Positions 23,301 to 34,979 of a stretch of 64,000 nucleotides of DNA are shown piece by piece. The stretch lies in assembly GCA_001630475.1 (NCBI GenBank), contig KV419434.1, positions 257,953 to 321,952 of the forward strand, written 5' to 3'. The notes under the pieces are model-generated. The model had not been told where the DNA came from. It did no database searches and saw nothing but the letters and a program-made list of their open reading frames with translations. Both the position numbers and the translations under genes were made by a program. The stretch's first letter is position 1. Each line of letters starts with the position of its first letter. The stretch comes from Sistotremastrum niveocremeum HHB9708. Taxonomy: Eukaryota; Basidiomycota; Agaricomycetes; Sistotremastrales; Sistotremastraceae.

Positions 23301-24501
23301 TGATAGTAGTCCTGATAGTTGCTATACGCTCGATCGGTGTCGATTGATCCTGACTCGTTTCTGAAGGTGTCTCGGGATCAAAGTTCCCGACCGACCAATG
23401 AGAAACACGGCTTAAGAGTCAGAAGGCATTGTATTTGGCAATAATATGTTGAATGGACCTAAGCCATATGCATCAGAGAAGGATTAGGGTATCGTGAAAT
23501 ACTCACCGCCACCTAATAACGATACAGAAGGTTGTCGAAGCTGTTTCGTTGTATGGCCCCATATGATCCCAATTTAGTGACGACGGAAGCTCCAGATTTG
23601 GGCTTGATACATACTCAGAGTGATGCTCGTTCGCTTTCGAACAAAGAGATATCCTCCCGGTATTCCGTGTAGAATTTTGGGGAGCCAGTATGAAGATTTT
23701 ATATTCGAGGCCTATAATAGCATTCATTCGGACTGCACAAGTGACTGAGCTCGAGACGCCCAAGAGCTTTCAGTCGAGGATCATATCGAGTCTTCTCCAG
23801 TAGAATTGAGTTCAAGTTGAACTGACAGGATGACGCGGTCACGGTGCGGTAGAAAAAATAAGCGTGAACCTCTGAGTGAATTTCGATCGGACGGAGTCGT
23901 GAATCATCATCGTCGACCTACAAGTGAGGGTTTGATCTGCTGCAGTTGAAATTTCAGGGCACGTCGTCAGAACAGAGAAAAAAGCAGAGGAAGACAACTG
24001 CTAGCTGAGTTTGAAATTCGAAATCACGAGCGCTCAAACCAGCTTACGTCAGCGTCAGTCGCTTTTACCGTCGAACCACCCAAACGTTCCGCGAGGCTCG
24101 TTTAACACATGACTTGAACTATACTAGTGATTCACATTATTTCTCATCAACAATTTTCTCCAACAAAATATCGGAGGCCACGCTATGGATCGTGAGATGG
24201 ATCTATCCGGAGATTGAGATGATAGCGTGCGTCCTGAATTATCAGACCTTATCGCGCTCTCAACCTCTTTCATAGCTCTGTGAAGAATATTCCGCCTCGC
24301 TCAACTAGCTTCGTGAGGTCTCACTATCAACATGAACCTCTTATCGCTTGTCACATTCCGCGACACGGACCCCTGACCTTCCTCGTTTCCATTCGTCTAT
24401 CAACAAGCCTTCCAACTTGCAAGATCTACTCTGATCGTCCTCGTCCTCGCAACGTCATGTTTAGCAAGCTCGTCGGAATGACGATCTTGATTATGTGGTG
24501 A
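20400..24501 (+). repeat. Inverted duplication, internal copy (A)
   Basis: This block matches the reverse complement of about 58,600-63,880. Anchors in order are: a CTCCTGCATGACCGATT string (20,560 vs 63,840); GATACTCACGTGAAGCG (21,110 vs 63,270); CGCGTCTTTGCAACCCTGGC (21,566 vs 62,808); CCCAGGAAGCTTGATGACTC (22,180 vs 62,180); CCTCGTTGGCTTCGTGATG (23,010 vs 60,565); TGTAAGCTGCGG (23,170 vs 60,405); and the P450 fragment (24,420 vs 58,690). Homology is patchy with small indels. No gene in this block other than the P450 relic was recognised. Confidence 0.75.
24390..24501 (+). pseudogene. Truncated cytochrome P450 fragment
   Basis: The plus-strand frame reads KIYSDRPRPRNVMFSKLVG then MTILIMW and stops at 24501. 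It corresponds to RIYSDRPRSSTVMFGKLVG then MTTLIMW of the complete P450 at 57220-59127. Upstream sequence (about 24,000-24,390) matches that gene's promoter, but the membrane anchor exon is degraded and everything after this motif, including the heme-binding region, is missing. Homology is replaced at about 24,550 by the flank of the second zinc-finger gene. Not functional as a P450. Confidence 0.75.
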
Positions 24502-24839
24502 AGAATGTTAGGTGCGTCGTGCCCGTTGAAACGATCTTGCGATTACTGACTTTCACATTGAAGGTTTTCATAGCACCGCAGTTTGTTGTGTCTGATAACC
24601 TCTCGATTCGGTCCCTGTTGCATCTCTAACCGCGGTGGATCGATACCTGATTTCTGGCGATCTTCTATGAATATCTTTAAGCTCTGGTCTCTCTTCTGCC
24701 CCGTCGCTGCTCACCAATGTCGTACAATATGCCACGAAGGTTCCATCGATATCCACCAGGATCCTTGTCTCGGTGGCAGAGCAGGAAATCGCATTTCGTA
24801 TACTAGCGAATGGGAGATGGTACGTCCTTTACTAGTAAT

Positions 24840-25870
24840 CCTGGGAGACCTTTATTCACAACTGACATGTACATACAACGTTACAGGATCAGGTAACCTC
24901 GAGACCTCATACTCAATTATGTGCATGTCCGTGTGTAGATCGCAGATGACGAGCAAGAGCATCGTGCCGAGAGAAAGAGCGACCATGACACTGGTCAAAA
25001 GGACATGGAAACCTCGTATTCAACACCTTTCCAACATGTGCCTCAAGATGCCTGCGCCAATCCGCGTTCGAATGGACTTGATAATGACGACATCTAACCC
25101 CATCGTTAACCCAAGGACACGGACTGTTGATACGTCGATATAGGAAGTGACGAGGGATGCCGATGTCCTCGAGTTGCTCGACTTGGTCATCGGGGAGGCG
25201 GTAAGGCCAGTAGAGGCGGTTGTTCTGTGCTGGCGGGTGGAGCATCATTCCCTGGAGTGTTCGGTCAGAATGTCAGACGGTGGGAACGAGGGGCTGGGAT
25301 GCATACCTCCATGAACATCTCAATTTTGTTTATGTTGTCATCCTGAGGCACGTGAATGACATTGTGATTGTGGATCAACGCGTCGTGAGCAGCGGCTTCA
25401 GCGTTCATCGTCGCTGTTGAATCGGTATGGATGGGCGCGAGGAATCAAGACGATGGATGATGGTTGTTGGGATAAGAGAAGGTGGCTCGGAGTCTGAGTG
25501 CTCGCGACTATTTATATTTTGGTTCAACTTTTATTGTTGTTGCCGGTTTGTATTGTAGATTTGGTGGCATAAGAAACAAGGTGGCACGCTCGCTTGTACC
25601 CGGAGTTATCGTTCCTTTCCCGTGCCTCGACCCAGAGTCGCCGAGCCGAACTCCGACAATTTCTTTTTCGCCATGGCCCGTTGAACAACCTCGGGACCGA
25701 CTCTGCATCGTAGCTGTCATCCCTCTCGACATCTCATGGCTTTCTCGAAGCGTCGTCGACTGCATTTGGGGGTTTCAGCTACCGGTTTCTGATCGACTGT
25801 TCAAGGGATACCGAAGGCCGTCAGAATATCCACTGGCATGCACCGTCATCTTGCTGCTGTAATCTCATAC
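24840..25870. repeat. Direct duplication, unit 2 (C2H2 gene plus flanks)
   Basis: Counterpart of 19,190-20,110, same orientation. It contains the second zinc-finger gene, its promoter and a matching 3' flank. Limits are approximate because the outer flanks diverge gradually. Confidence 0.6.
24913..25408 (-). CDS. C2H2-type zinc finger protein, paralogue 2
   Basis: Exon 1 (25408-25307, 34 codons) starts MNAEAAAHDALIHNHNVIHV and ends INKIEMFME at a GTATGC donor. Exon 2 (25251-24913) begins GMMLHPPAQNNRLYW, then RLPDDQVEQLEDIGIPRHF, a first finger (CPWVNDGVRC ... WRRHLEAHVG), a second finger (CPFDQCHGRS ... DALARHLRSTHG), and ends HAHN. Total 146 residues. The exon structure, phase and motif order equal those of paralogue 1 at 19250-19767, and its promoter region is also duplicated. 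Both copies are open through all exons, so both may be expressed. As with paralogue 1, a DNA-binding role is inferred from the fingers. Confidence 0.7.
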
Positions 25871-28800
25871 TATTGGTCGGGCTTTGGGATCGAACCGGAG
25901 CGCATAATTCATGATCTGGTCGGAGAGTGCTTCGATTTATATCTACAGAAGAAAATTTGAGTCCCAGGCGACAAGCAATTTATCAGAATAAATCCAATTT
26001 ATCCAACCGACGCTCTCGTTACGCAATATGCGGCTTGGCTTCGCCACATCGACATACAGAATGGACCCGTTGAATACGTGTTGATACTATCGTGGCGTCC
26101 AGACATATCGAGGCATCCGCCTGTTTCCTTGGATGAATGCCGGTATGGCAAGGATACCCAAGACCCTCGGTTGCGTCCGTTTCATGTCGTTCATGCAGCA
26201 CCCACTTTTATGGACTACGTTGGTCATGTGCGGTGGGTATATCTTCTTATACCCCCTGCATGTCGTATTCAGGGGAATCAGATCCCACTCACGATAAGGC
26301 TTTCTGATATCTCGCTTATCCACAGATTGCATTTACAATAAACAAGGTGTCTCCGTGATGTCCACGTTCCTGTCCTGAGAGCAGTTCCACGCAATCCAAG
26401 TTTTCGGCAGGCCGACATACGCAGATCTCAAAAGTTGTGTTGTTACCTACTCTTGGTCCCCCGAAGGAATCTTTCTGAGATATGCCGCTCATTATCGTCG
26501 CTAATTATGTCTCCTAGGCTTGAGAAACCGCTGCGCTCATTTCGATCACAAAGCATCCGACTTACTTCCCCATACCCTTATAAGGAAGGTAACGAGGCTT
26601 GTTGTCACATGCCCGAGTTGTCGGCACCACATAATACCCGAATCCATACATCTTTCGTACATGCTCCTCTCTGTCTCAGAACCGCATGCGGTGCTCTCAG
26701 ATCAAGTAGCCTCGCTAGTTCAGCCATCGAGGCAATGGGAAGGTGGTAAGGGGCATTTTAAGCGCCGCAAAACATCGGACCGTGCCCCACTGACTCTAGA
26801 GACGCATCGAATAACGAGGTAAAATCCTTCCTGCGTCTGCGCTTTCGTTGCACTAGTCCCGAAGTCTGTTAACTTCTGAAACCCTCGCAGATATCAAATG
26901 TGAAGGATGCAATACGGCTAGCTTGAATTAAAGTTGCGGAGCGGAAACGGACCGGAGCCCTTTCCCTGCGAACCGAGAAGTGAAGACCCTGACGATAACG
27001 ATACGCGATGGTCGGGCAGGCAACTGTCGTGCCCAACACCCTGTGTTCCACACCCAAGATTTCTATTGCACACGCCGTTCTGCACTAATGCGTCGACCCC
27101 GCAACTCGTCTTACACAGAAAGACGGTCCTTCTGTGTGTAAGTGAGTACAGCTATGAATATATATTCCACGTAGATGGCTACTTGTCGATGAAACCACTG
27201 TGAGTTGACACTTGAGAGTTCTCGTTTGCCCAGGTTGAGTTCGGCAGGCACCTTAGAGTTGCCGCTCGATATAAGACATTCGCTGCTAATAAGCTCTCCT
27301 TGAAATGCAAGAAAGGGCGCGGATCGTTATTTTATCTTCTATGTTGGCGCCTGATATACAATAGTCCTGAACGGCCTGAACCCTGGCGGGTAATCCTCAT
27401 CAAAGCATTCGAGTTCCAGGGGAGGAGGATATCCTCCCACGGAGATCTCCATCATCGGGGTCAGAGGCGTGGGTGATCTCCGAGCTCTTTCGACGCTCTC
27501 GCATTAGAAGAGTGCACTCAGGGTAAGACTCTACAATTGCGCTATTGTCAGTCATGGTTTTAGAATGTTAACGCCATGCTAGCACCAAGTCCACAACTTC
27601 TGAAATGCCGAATGCAGAACTAGAAGCAGGTCCCTGACGCTTCGATTTCCGACAGGCACAAACAGGTAACGCTGAATGTACTATCGTTTATGATCGATCA
27701 AGCTTCGCTGCAGGATCGGTTGATCTGCTCCCGTCCTTGCAAGTCTTCCATCTGCCCTGCGAAGTGCGATGTTCAGACGTACGGTCCGAGGGTGGAGGTA
27801 CAAGCGCTGACCCGTGGAAGGGACCGAATGGGTGCAGTCTGTGAGTCTTCTCGCGATATCTCTGACTAAGACAGCTCGCTTAGCTATTCCAGTTCCCTAA
27901 ACCATGCGAGCAAGTATTGTACGACAACGATACCCGCCCTCTATACCCTGAACCGAAGCCCAATTCGCCACAACCCTTGTCTAAAGCTGGTCTTAGGGAT
28001 GGGTTCGCATATTCGACGACCTCTTGACGCTCAAACTCAGGTCTTGGACGGTAAGCGTTCGCCAAATAAGGTGAAGCGTCTTTCCCTGTCAGTGCCTGCG
28101 CCCTAGATAGTTCTTCCTCTCGAGCAAAGGATCGCATTTCGAATCTCTTTGCTTATGTATATGGGCTTATCTGAGAAATAGATGCTTAGTAGTTTATGGC
28201 TGCAGGTTCCATGGCCGCATATGAGCCGAGTTACAATATTTCGCGTCGACTTGCGCATGTCAGGCCCCTAACGTAGCCGATCGGAGAAGACTTCGCTGAC
28301 TTCAGAATTCAGTCGGCAAACATTAGGATGTAAGAAGTAGTTGCCGAGATTTTATCGAGCGGCAGTCGGCCGCCTGTCAATAAGTGAAGCCCTGCATGTG
28401 TGACTCAAGCTCACGCCGAAAGGGACTGGAGGGAAAAGGAGAGCGGTCTCGGATGTTCGATTTAGCGCATGATATGAGAATTGGCGGATCTGCTTCAAAT
28501 GGCTTCGTGACCGAAACGTAGAGATGCCAGTGGCAAGACTGAGTAAATCTGAGCTATACTTCTTTCAGAATCTTCAATACAGCTGGACCTAAGGAATCGT
28601 GAGAATGGGAGAGAATAGTAGGCGCCGAAAGATTAGATTGCAGGGCGCGTACTAGAATTAAGGGGGTCAACCAAACCCTGGAGGTCCATTATCGAGAGGA
28701 TCCAAAGTCTCGGAGAGATCGAATTGTGATGGGTTCCTTGCCACCAATGCCGACATATATCTCTCGGCGGTCCGACGAAGCTGCAACGGAGAAGCAAGAT

Positions 28801-31800
28801 ACATATTGGTGAGAAACGAGATCCCAACAGTGAGACTTCATCATGGGTAGATCTGAGTTCCCGACCGAAGAGGGGTACTAAACTAAGATTCCCCGCAATC
28901 GGGGCTGCGTCAAGCTTTCCAGCTGAGCTCCCGCCTGATCTCATCAACGTCCTCATCAGCTTCATCGGTCCGTTCTTCCTCGCACTTAGATGTTCATGTC
29001 TCGTCCTTCGACGTGCTAGATAATAAACATACTATCGCCTTACCAATGCTAAACTGACTCCTTCCAATTGATATCAAGTGAGGTACAAAATGAGTTCAGG
29101 AATGCCTCCAACCGCTCCCCACGTCAAACGACTTCGAAGAAGTCCGAATATTTATTCCCAAGAACTGTACCCCAGAATCTGACGCGAATATTGAAAGTAT
29201 GCCATCTTTGACGACCACATGTAGATAGACGCCAGTAAGAATATTTCGAGATCTTCGCCCGGTAAGCAACACCCCCAAATCCAACCACGTTCAAGATGTG
29301 CAGGGTAAGATGGAAGACCATTTGGTCCCGGCGCCTTCGCCTAAAGCCATCGGAGATCGCTGTGTGTTTCTACTCAATAACATTCCGTACCACAGTACGG
29401 CATCAGTCTGTTTGAACCTCAGATTACAAACGTTCAACAACTTTGGAGGACGCTCGATCAGAATATATTATCCGAGAAGGTCAACAAACGCACATGGCGT
29501 TCTAAGTACCTTAGCCTATTTGTGCATAACTGTTCCCAGAGGCATCTGATTGATGGGACTCCAACGTCGCTCAATACGAGGGGAGTTCGGAAAGCAAGCA
29601 AAGGTCGTCATCGCAAACCCTCCTCATGACACTGGCGCTGGTGGCGAAAGACGGTTTCGTCATTCGATTCTCGGCTCCATGTTGACGAGGGAGATTGGTG
29701 TCCTAAGAAATCAGACGGTGGAGGTAAGGAGGTCGCAATTATATGCCACGCGGAGAATGCCGTTCTGGTTCACAAGAGTCGCTCGCTAAATCGTGATGAT
29801 GTCATGGCGCTAAAGATTATTTCTATCGAGTGTTTTACCACGGCTCGTCCTGAGCGATACGATAAGCATCAGTTGTTAGGTAGAGAGAAACTGAATGAAG
29901 ACATACGATTCTGATGGCTTGAAATTCGTCGAAGAGAATCGATCGACGCGGGTTGGCGAAACATCAAAAGCGTTATGGTTCAGCGTATGAAACAGCTTCT
30001 CGCTACTTCGAAGTGTACCCAGTGCTATAGCACATGCGTAGACGCTTGTTTGAGAGTTGTCAAGGTGTAGTCGGGATACCGCTCGTTAATAATAGTCCCC
30101 GTGACCCAAATCTCTGTCTCTGAATTTCTCGAGAGTCAAGGGTGAAACAGCTGTTAGTTAAGTGGTCGTCAAAACAGACGTCCCTATGGCATAGCTTAGC
30201 GAACGTTGGTTGGGTCCTTAGCAGATCAGAAGCACCAGCATAACACATATGTTCGGTTTTAGAGATACCTCGAGCAGAAGCAGTAGACAACGAGGCTCTA
30301 GGACTTTGTGGCACCGGTAGGACGAGCACGTCATTGTTCGCTAAAGCACATTCGGACAATGCTCCGGATTTGCAGGGTAGGACAGAAGATATGTGGAGCG
30401 AGAAGACTAAGAAAATCAGACCTAGATGATACTCGAACCGCCTCTCCTGGGAAGCATGTGAAGCGGAGGAAAACCACTCGTTGGCTGAAGGATGATCGTC
30501 GCCGTGAACCGAAGTAGCGAATGGGAACGCTGGCCATGTTATCGTTTCATTACGATAGCGATGGAAGAAGTTGTCGTCAGGTACCCGATAGCCAGGAAGT
30601 CTTGGTCGGATCAGGACCGCCATACTATGCGTTTCAGAATATTTTTATCCTCAGAATAGCGCGATGAGTAGCGCGTGGGATAGACGGTGTGTAATCTCGA
30701 ATATTGAAATCGCTGAGGAACGAGCGGCGTCGAGACCGAAAAAGCCTCGGTGACCAGCCGAAAATATCCTGTCACCGAGTTAGCTGTGCTCGTGTGCCTG
30801 AATCCTTCCACAGATACAGCAAAGAAGCGGCATCTCGCGTATAGCCACGACTTCAAGCCTATCAGTCTATCAAAGGATCGCCCTCATCCTTGATATATAG
30901 AACAGCCTTCAGTGATGAGGCGCTAGATACTATAACACCGAAATAGCTACGCTCGGAATTTGAGCGAGGAGAACTTGTAAGGGATAGCGATGGTGCGATA
31001 GCCGTGAGAAACGAAGCCACGAAGGTGAGGAATGTAACGCGAAGTGAATGCCGAATGGCTGAAACGATCATGCCGGTTCATGATGAACTGATTTTGGCAA
31101 TTCTATGGCCGTTAGAACGTCTGCCAATCGAATGGCTCAAGGACGGCGAGGAAGATAACAGGAGTGAATGCCGAAGACCAAGACTCATTCCGAATCGGAC
31201 CATCAGTCCCTAGGGCTATGAAACAGGGGAATGAGGAACTAACAAGCGAAGGAACGAACGAAGGGCGTACCACTAGGATCTCATCTTCAATGAGCCTGAG
31301 TCTCTTCCATCATCTTCGAGCAGAATCGATCCAAAATGGTTGATCCCCTGCATCCATGATCCGATACCGTATACAATGTATCTAGACGCTGAGACCGACG
31401 TTGTGAACGTGCAAGAATCAACGTTGAAGGTGAGTCTAGATCCCGAGTCAAGCCTCGAGGGTAACGTGTGCGAACAGGGTAAATGGTGAGAATCAGCAGA
31501 ATGAGCAGTTGATCATAGATTTGAACTCCGCTGAGCCGAGTAATCCGAAGATGAAGATCACCAGGGCCAGCGCTTATGTGCCGTACCATGATCCTAGGAT
31601 TCTCCATATAGAATGCCAGGCAGGGATGTCTTGTACGATCTAGGAAGCTTCCGTTATTCGTTCCACTGAAAAGGAATCGAGAATGTCTAGAATACCGAGG
31701 TAGTGAATACTTTTTGACGCCCGATGCCCAAAATCGAGTAAATACCTCGGTTTTCATGGGTTTGGGAGGGATTTGCACAGTATGGTCATCAACAAATGAG

Positions 31801-33408
31801 TCGCTATCAGATCTCATGATCTAGACTGTAGACCGTTTGATTCGAACTTCCTTGAATCTCGCTTAAAATATTACAATCGAGCATTAGAATCAAACCCTCG
31901 CTTGTTCGATGAGCGCTGGTGGAGGTCGCATTTAGCTGTAGGTTAATCGGGATCCTTCTTCGAAGTCAGAGGGCTGGTTTTATGTCTGGAAAGGGAGCAT
32001 GAGATCCAGAGGCTCATAGATCGTGGAATCAATATCGCAACACAGAAGCCGAATGTTGAGATAAACGTGACTGAAGAAGTAGAGGTGGATGTTATAGCGG
32101 ACCGCATGAATGGGAAGTCTTACCGCCCATACGATATCGCCAGGAACGGACCGTATGGAAGGAATGTGCTAGAAGCGATTGTAGTAAATGACACGATGGG
32201 GTTTGAACAAGATCAGATGGCTGTTACAACGAGCGAAGAGGAAGTAGTCGAAGGGGAAGTGCGAAGACTGGTGAGGAGTGCGACTTAGTTCGGGGGCGAC
32301 CGGATGCAGCAATATCAGGAAGTCATCGCGTAACTTGGGATACCGTGGCAGGGGTGCGCTACGTGGATGAGAGTGGGAAAGCTGAGCACTGAGTCGCTGG
32401 AATGATTTCCCGACAGGGGAGCTTGGTCCTGCTTGGTTTAGGAAATGAAAGCACATGGCAGTCTTAACGTCTAATTGGCGAAGACAGGAGACGCAATTTG
32501 TGGCCTGGGCGCGCTTCGTATCAGGGACAGATGTACAGGGAACAGGGTGCACCTGAAGATGAAGTATGATGAGGGCGCGAGTCATCAAATTTGATCTTGA
32601 TGACAATAATAAGCATGTCGTCGAACTTCTTCCTATGCGCCTACAGTAATATGATTGACACGATTACTGGAAATGGAGATGGTGGGTTGGAAATTGGATT
32701 GATGTGAAACGCGCAGTAGGCAGAAGTAGACCTTACGAGACCGAATGAATGCGTTAACGCCGGCGTTTCTAGGTAGAAGATGATGACGTCATTAGTCGTG
32801 AGTCGGGGAGAAGCCAGAAAGCGCGGGGTAGATGCTCGTTGAAGGCATAAGGCACTCGGAAAGTTTAGGAACACACTGGCAGATATAACAGTCAAGTAAG
32901 TGAGTAAGTGGAGTGGGAGCTGGAACACAGGCGAGCTGGAAGTAAAGTTTTCTGATGAGTACGGATCGTTGGGGTGTTTTTGGGCTGTAGCTCCGTGCAT
33001 GGGCGAGACTTTCGATGATGAGTATCCCGATATCTCCCGGCTTTGTCTTTCGTGAGCGACTGGAAACAAACGGAACAAGAGTGGAGTTGATTTTATTTCG
33101 TGCAATTTGTTGCTGGGCAGAAGCACGACTCTTACACCAGCGCGTTCGGCCTGTTGATCCCGGGTCCGGACTTGTTGTCATCCTAGAGATCATGTTGTCA
33201 CCCAGCTTTATCCCAACGTACCCACGAGTAGGAGCCGGAGACCAAGATCAAGCTCTCTTTTCAAAAGAGCTCTGGAATCATGACATGACAACGGAGATAA
33301 TCCCGCCGCGGCATTTTCCGGCTGCCACGACGCTTTCCGCGACAACTGCTGCCTGCGCCCATCAATGACCCCGACGCGCTTGCCCTCTACAACCTTATAG
33401 TCTCTCCA
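25871..33408. other. 7.5-kb gene-poor region
   Basis: Many short frames occur on both strands, none with a recognisable domain except the F-box relic listed separately. The longest, minus 30060-30623 and 31287-31817, have no family motif and poor local coding character; they could be decayed genes. The 33,200-33,408 part should hold the transporter's promoter. Confidence 0.4.
28841..29023 (+). pseudogene. F-box motif relic
   Basis: An open plus-strand stretch reads KLRFPAIGAASSFPAELPP, then DLINVLISFIGPFFLALRCS and LVLRRAR before a TAA at 29021-29023. The LPPDLINVLISF ... LRCSCLVLRR pattern is that of an F-box. No start codon, splice-compatible continuation or downstream domain could be joined, so it looks like a remnant. 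It could instead be an exon of a gene I failed to assemble. Confidence 0.35.
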
Positions 33409-34979
33409 ATGCCTATCGACCGGTCACATTATGAAGCCGTTGAGGCGTCACCGCCGCAATCTTCGATACCCCTCACCATCCAGCAGGACTGGGATGCATC
33501 ACCGTCGATAGCCATGCGACACCACGACGAGATTGACGAGTCAGAAGAGGCAGAATTGGAAGATGAGATGATGGATATCCCTCACGAGGCAAGCCTGGCC
33601 ATGAAGAAGAGATTGTGGTGGCGAAATGCTCTTTTAACCGCGTTATGGATACTGTCTTGGTAAGCCCGAAAATTCCGTATATCGCTTTGAGATATCTGAA
33701 TCCGCCCAGGTATTTCTTCGCGACATTACTATCGGTGTACAACAAGTGGATGTTCAGTCCTGAACGATTCGGCTTTCCCTATCCTTTTTTCGTCACGTCG
33801 ATGCATTTCTGGATTCAGACCATCATTGCCTCTATCCTTCGCTTCAGCTTTCCATCAAGATTCCGTCCTTCGAACTCACCAGACTTGCGAGCCTACTCGT
33901 TCGTTATATCATTCGATTATCCTGTACACTGTTGATGCCTCCGTAGGACGAGAGTCGCTCCCACAGCCGTGGCAACCGCCCTCGACATTGGCTCCTCCAA
34001 CCTCTCCCTCCAGCTGATCACCCTCTCATTCTATAGTACGTTATCATCTTACTTGTTGTCTGAGTGTGAAAACTTATTCTTTATAGCAATGGTCAAGTCC
34101 TCCTCCTTGATCTTCGTCCTATTCTTCGCCTTCCTGTTCAAACTAGAACCTTTCTCTCTCCGCCTCGTCGCCGTCATAACTCTAATTTCGACGGGCGTTC
34201 TCCTCATGGTTTTCACCGAAACGGCCTTCGTTCTTCTGGGCTTCCTCCTAGTCCTCGCCGGGTCCGCGTTCGGCGGTCTTCGCTGGGCACTGACAACCTT
34301 ATTATTACGAGACCAAAAATTAGGGATGGATAATCCCGTCGTCACCCTCTTTTGGTTAGCGCCTGCTATGGGTGCTACCTTGAGTTTCTTGAGCATAGTC
34401 GTGGAGGGATGGGGCAACGTCTTCGCTACTAAGTTCTTTCATGATGGTGCGGAGATTGCAAAGACGATTCCGCTATTGATCCTGCCAGGGACCTTGGCGT
34501 TTGCGATGGTGCTGAGTGAATTCTTGTGAGTCAGCGCCGCGTTTGGATTGATTCGAATTGCTAATCTACGCTTCGAAGTATTATATCAAGGGCTGGGGTC
34601 GTCCCTATGAGTATCGCGGGGATCTTCAAAGAAGTCACAACGCTCACCGTCGCAGCTTGGGTATTCGGGGATTCTTTAACACCTCTCAATATTATCGGTG
34701 TCATCATCACATTCCTTGGTCCGTCCTATTCTTCGATCTTCTGCTGTTAATCTCACAACTTCCATAGGCATAATTCTATATACGTACCACAAGTACCAAA
34801 AATCCCTCGAATCCTCCGTCCCACTTGATGCTCACGGCAACCCGATTCCTACCTCCTCGTTCGACCGCGGCGTAAGACTCGACGAGGATGCAATGCCTCT
34901 CAAGGGTCGCTCCAACGGTCACACCGGGCATCGGACCGATTTAGTCGAGGAAGATGTCGAAGAACGTTTACAATCCTAA
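33409..34979 (+). CDS. TPT/SLC35-family nucleotide-sugar transporter (SLC35C2/Ymd8-like)
   Basis: The ATG at 33409 gives MPIDRSHYEAVEASPPQSS and an acidic cytosolic tail (EESEEAELED-type). Helices then run across exons: RNALLTALWILSW joined by an intron (33660-33709) to YFFATLLSVYNKWMFSPERF, then FVTSMHFWIQTIIASIL. Next are ATALDIGSSNLSLQLITLSF, MVKSSSLIFVLFFAFLFKLE, LISTGVLLMVFTETAFVLLG and SAFGGLRWALTTLLLRDQ. Later come ETLSFLSIVVEGW-like segments, FKEVTTLTVAAWVFGDSLTP and GIILYTYHKYQKS. The stop is at 34979 after a polar tail. The NKW motif in the first helices, the DIGSSNLSLQ loop and the MVKSS motif are hallmarks of the triose-phosphate-translocator branch of nucleotide-sugar transporters. 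It resembles yeast Ymd8 and human SLC35C2, placing it in Golgi or early secretory membranes. Substrate is not predictable. Confidence 0.85.

Noticed and set aside
20400-24501. RIP-type mutation of the duplicated arms
   Set aside because: Differences I compared by eye mix transitions and transversions in both directions, with no C-to-T bias; a full count would be needed to be certain.
30060-30623. 187-codon minus frame
   Set aside because: No domain or splice support; composition looks like chance in a gene-poor, GC-balanced region.
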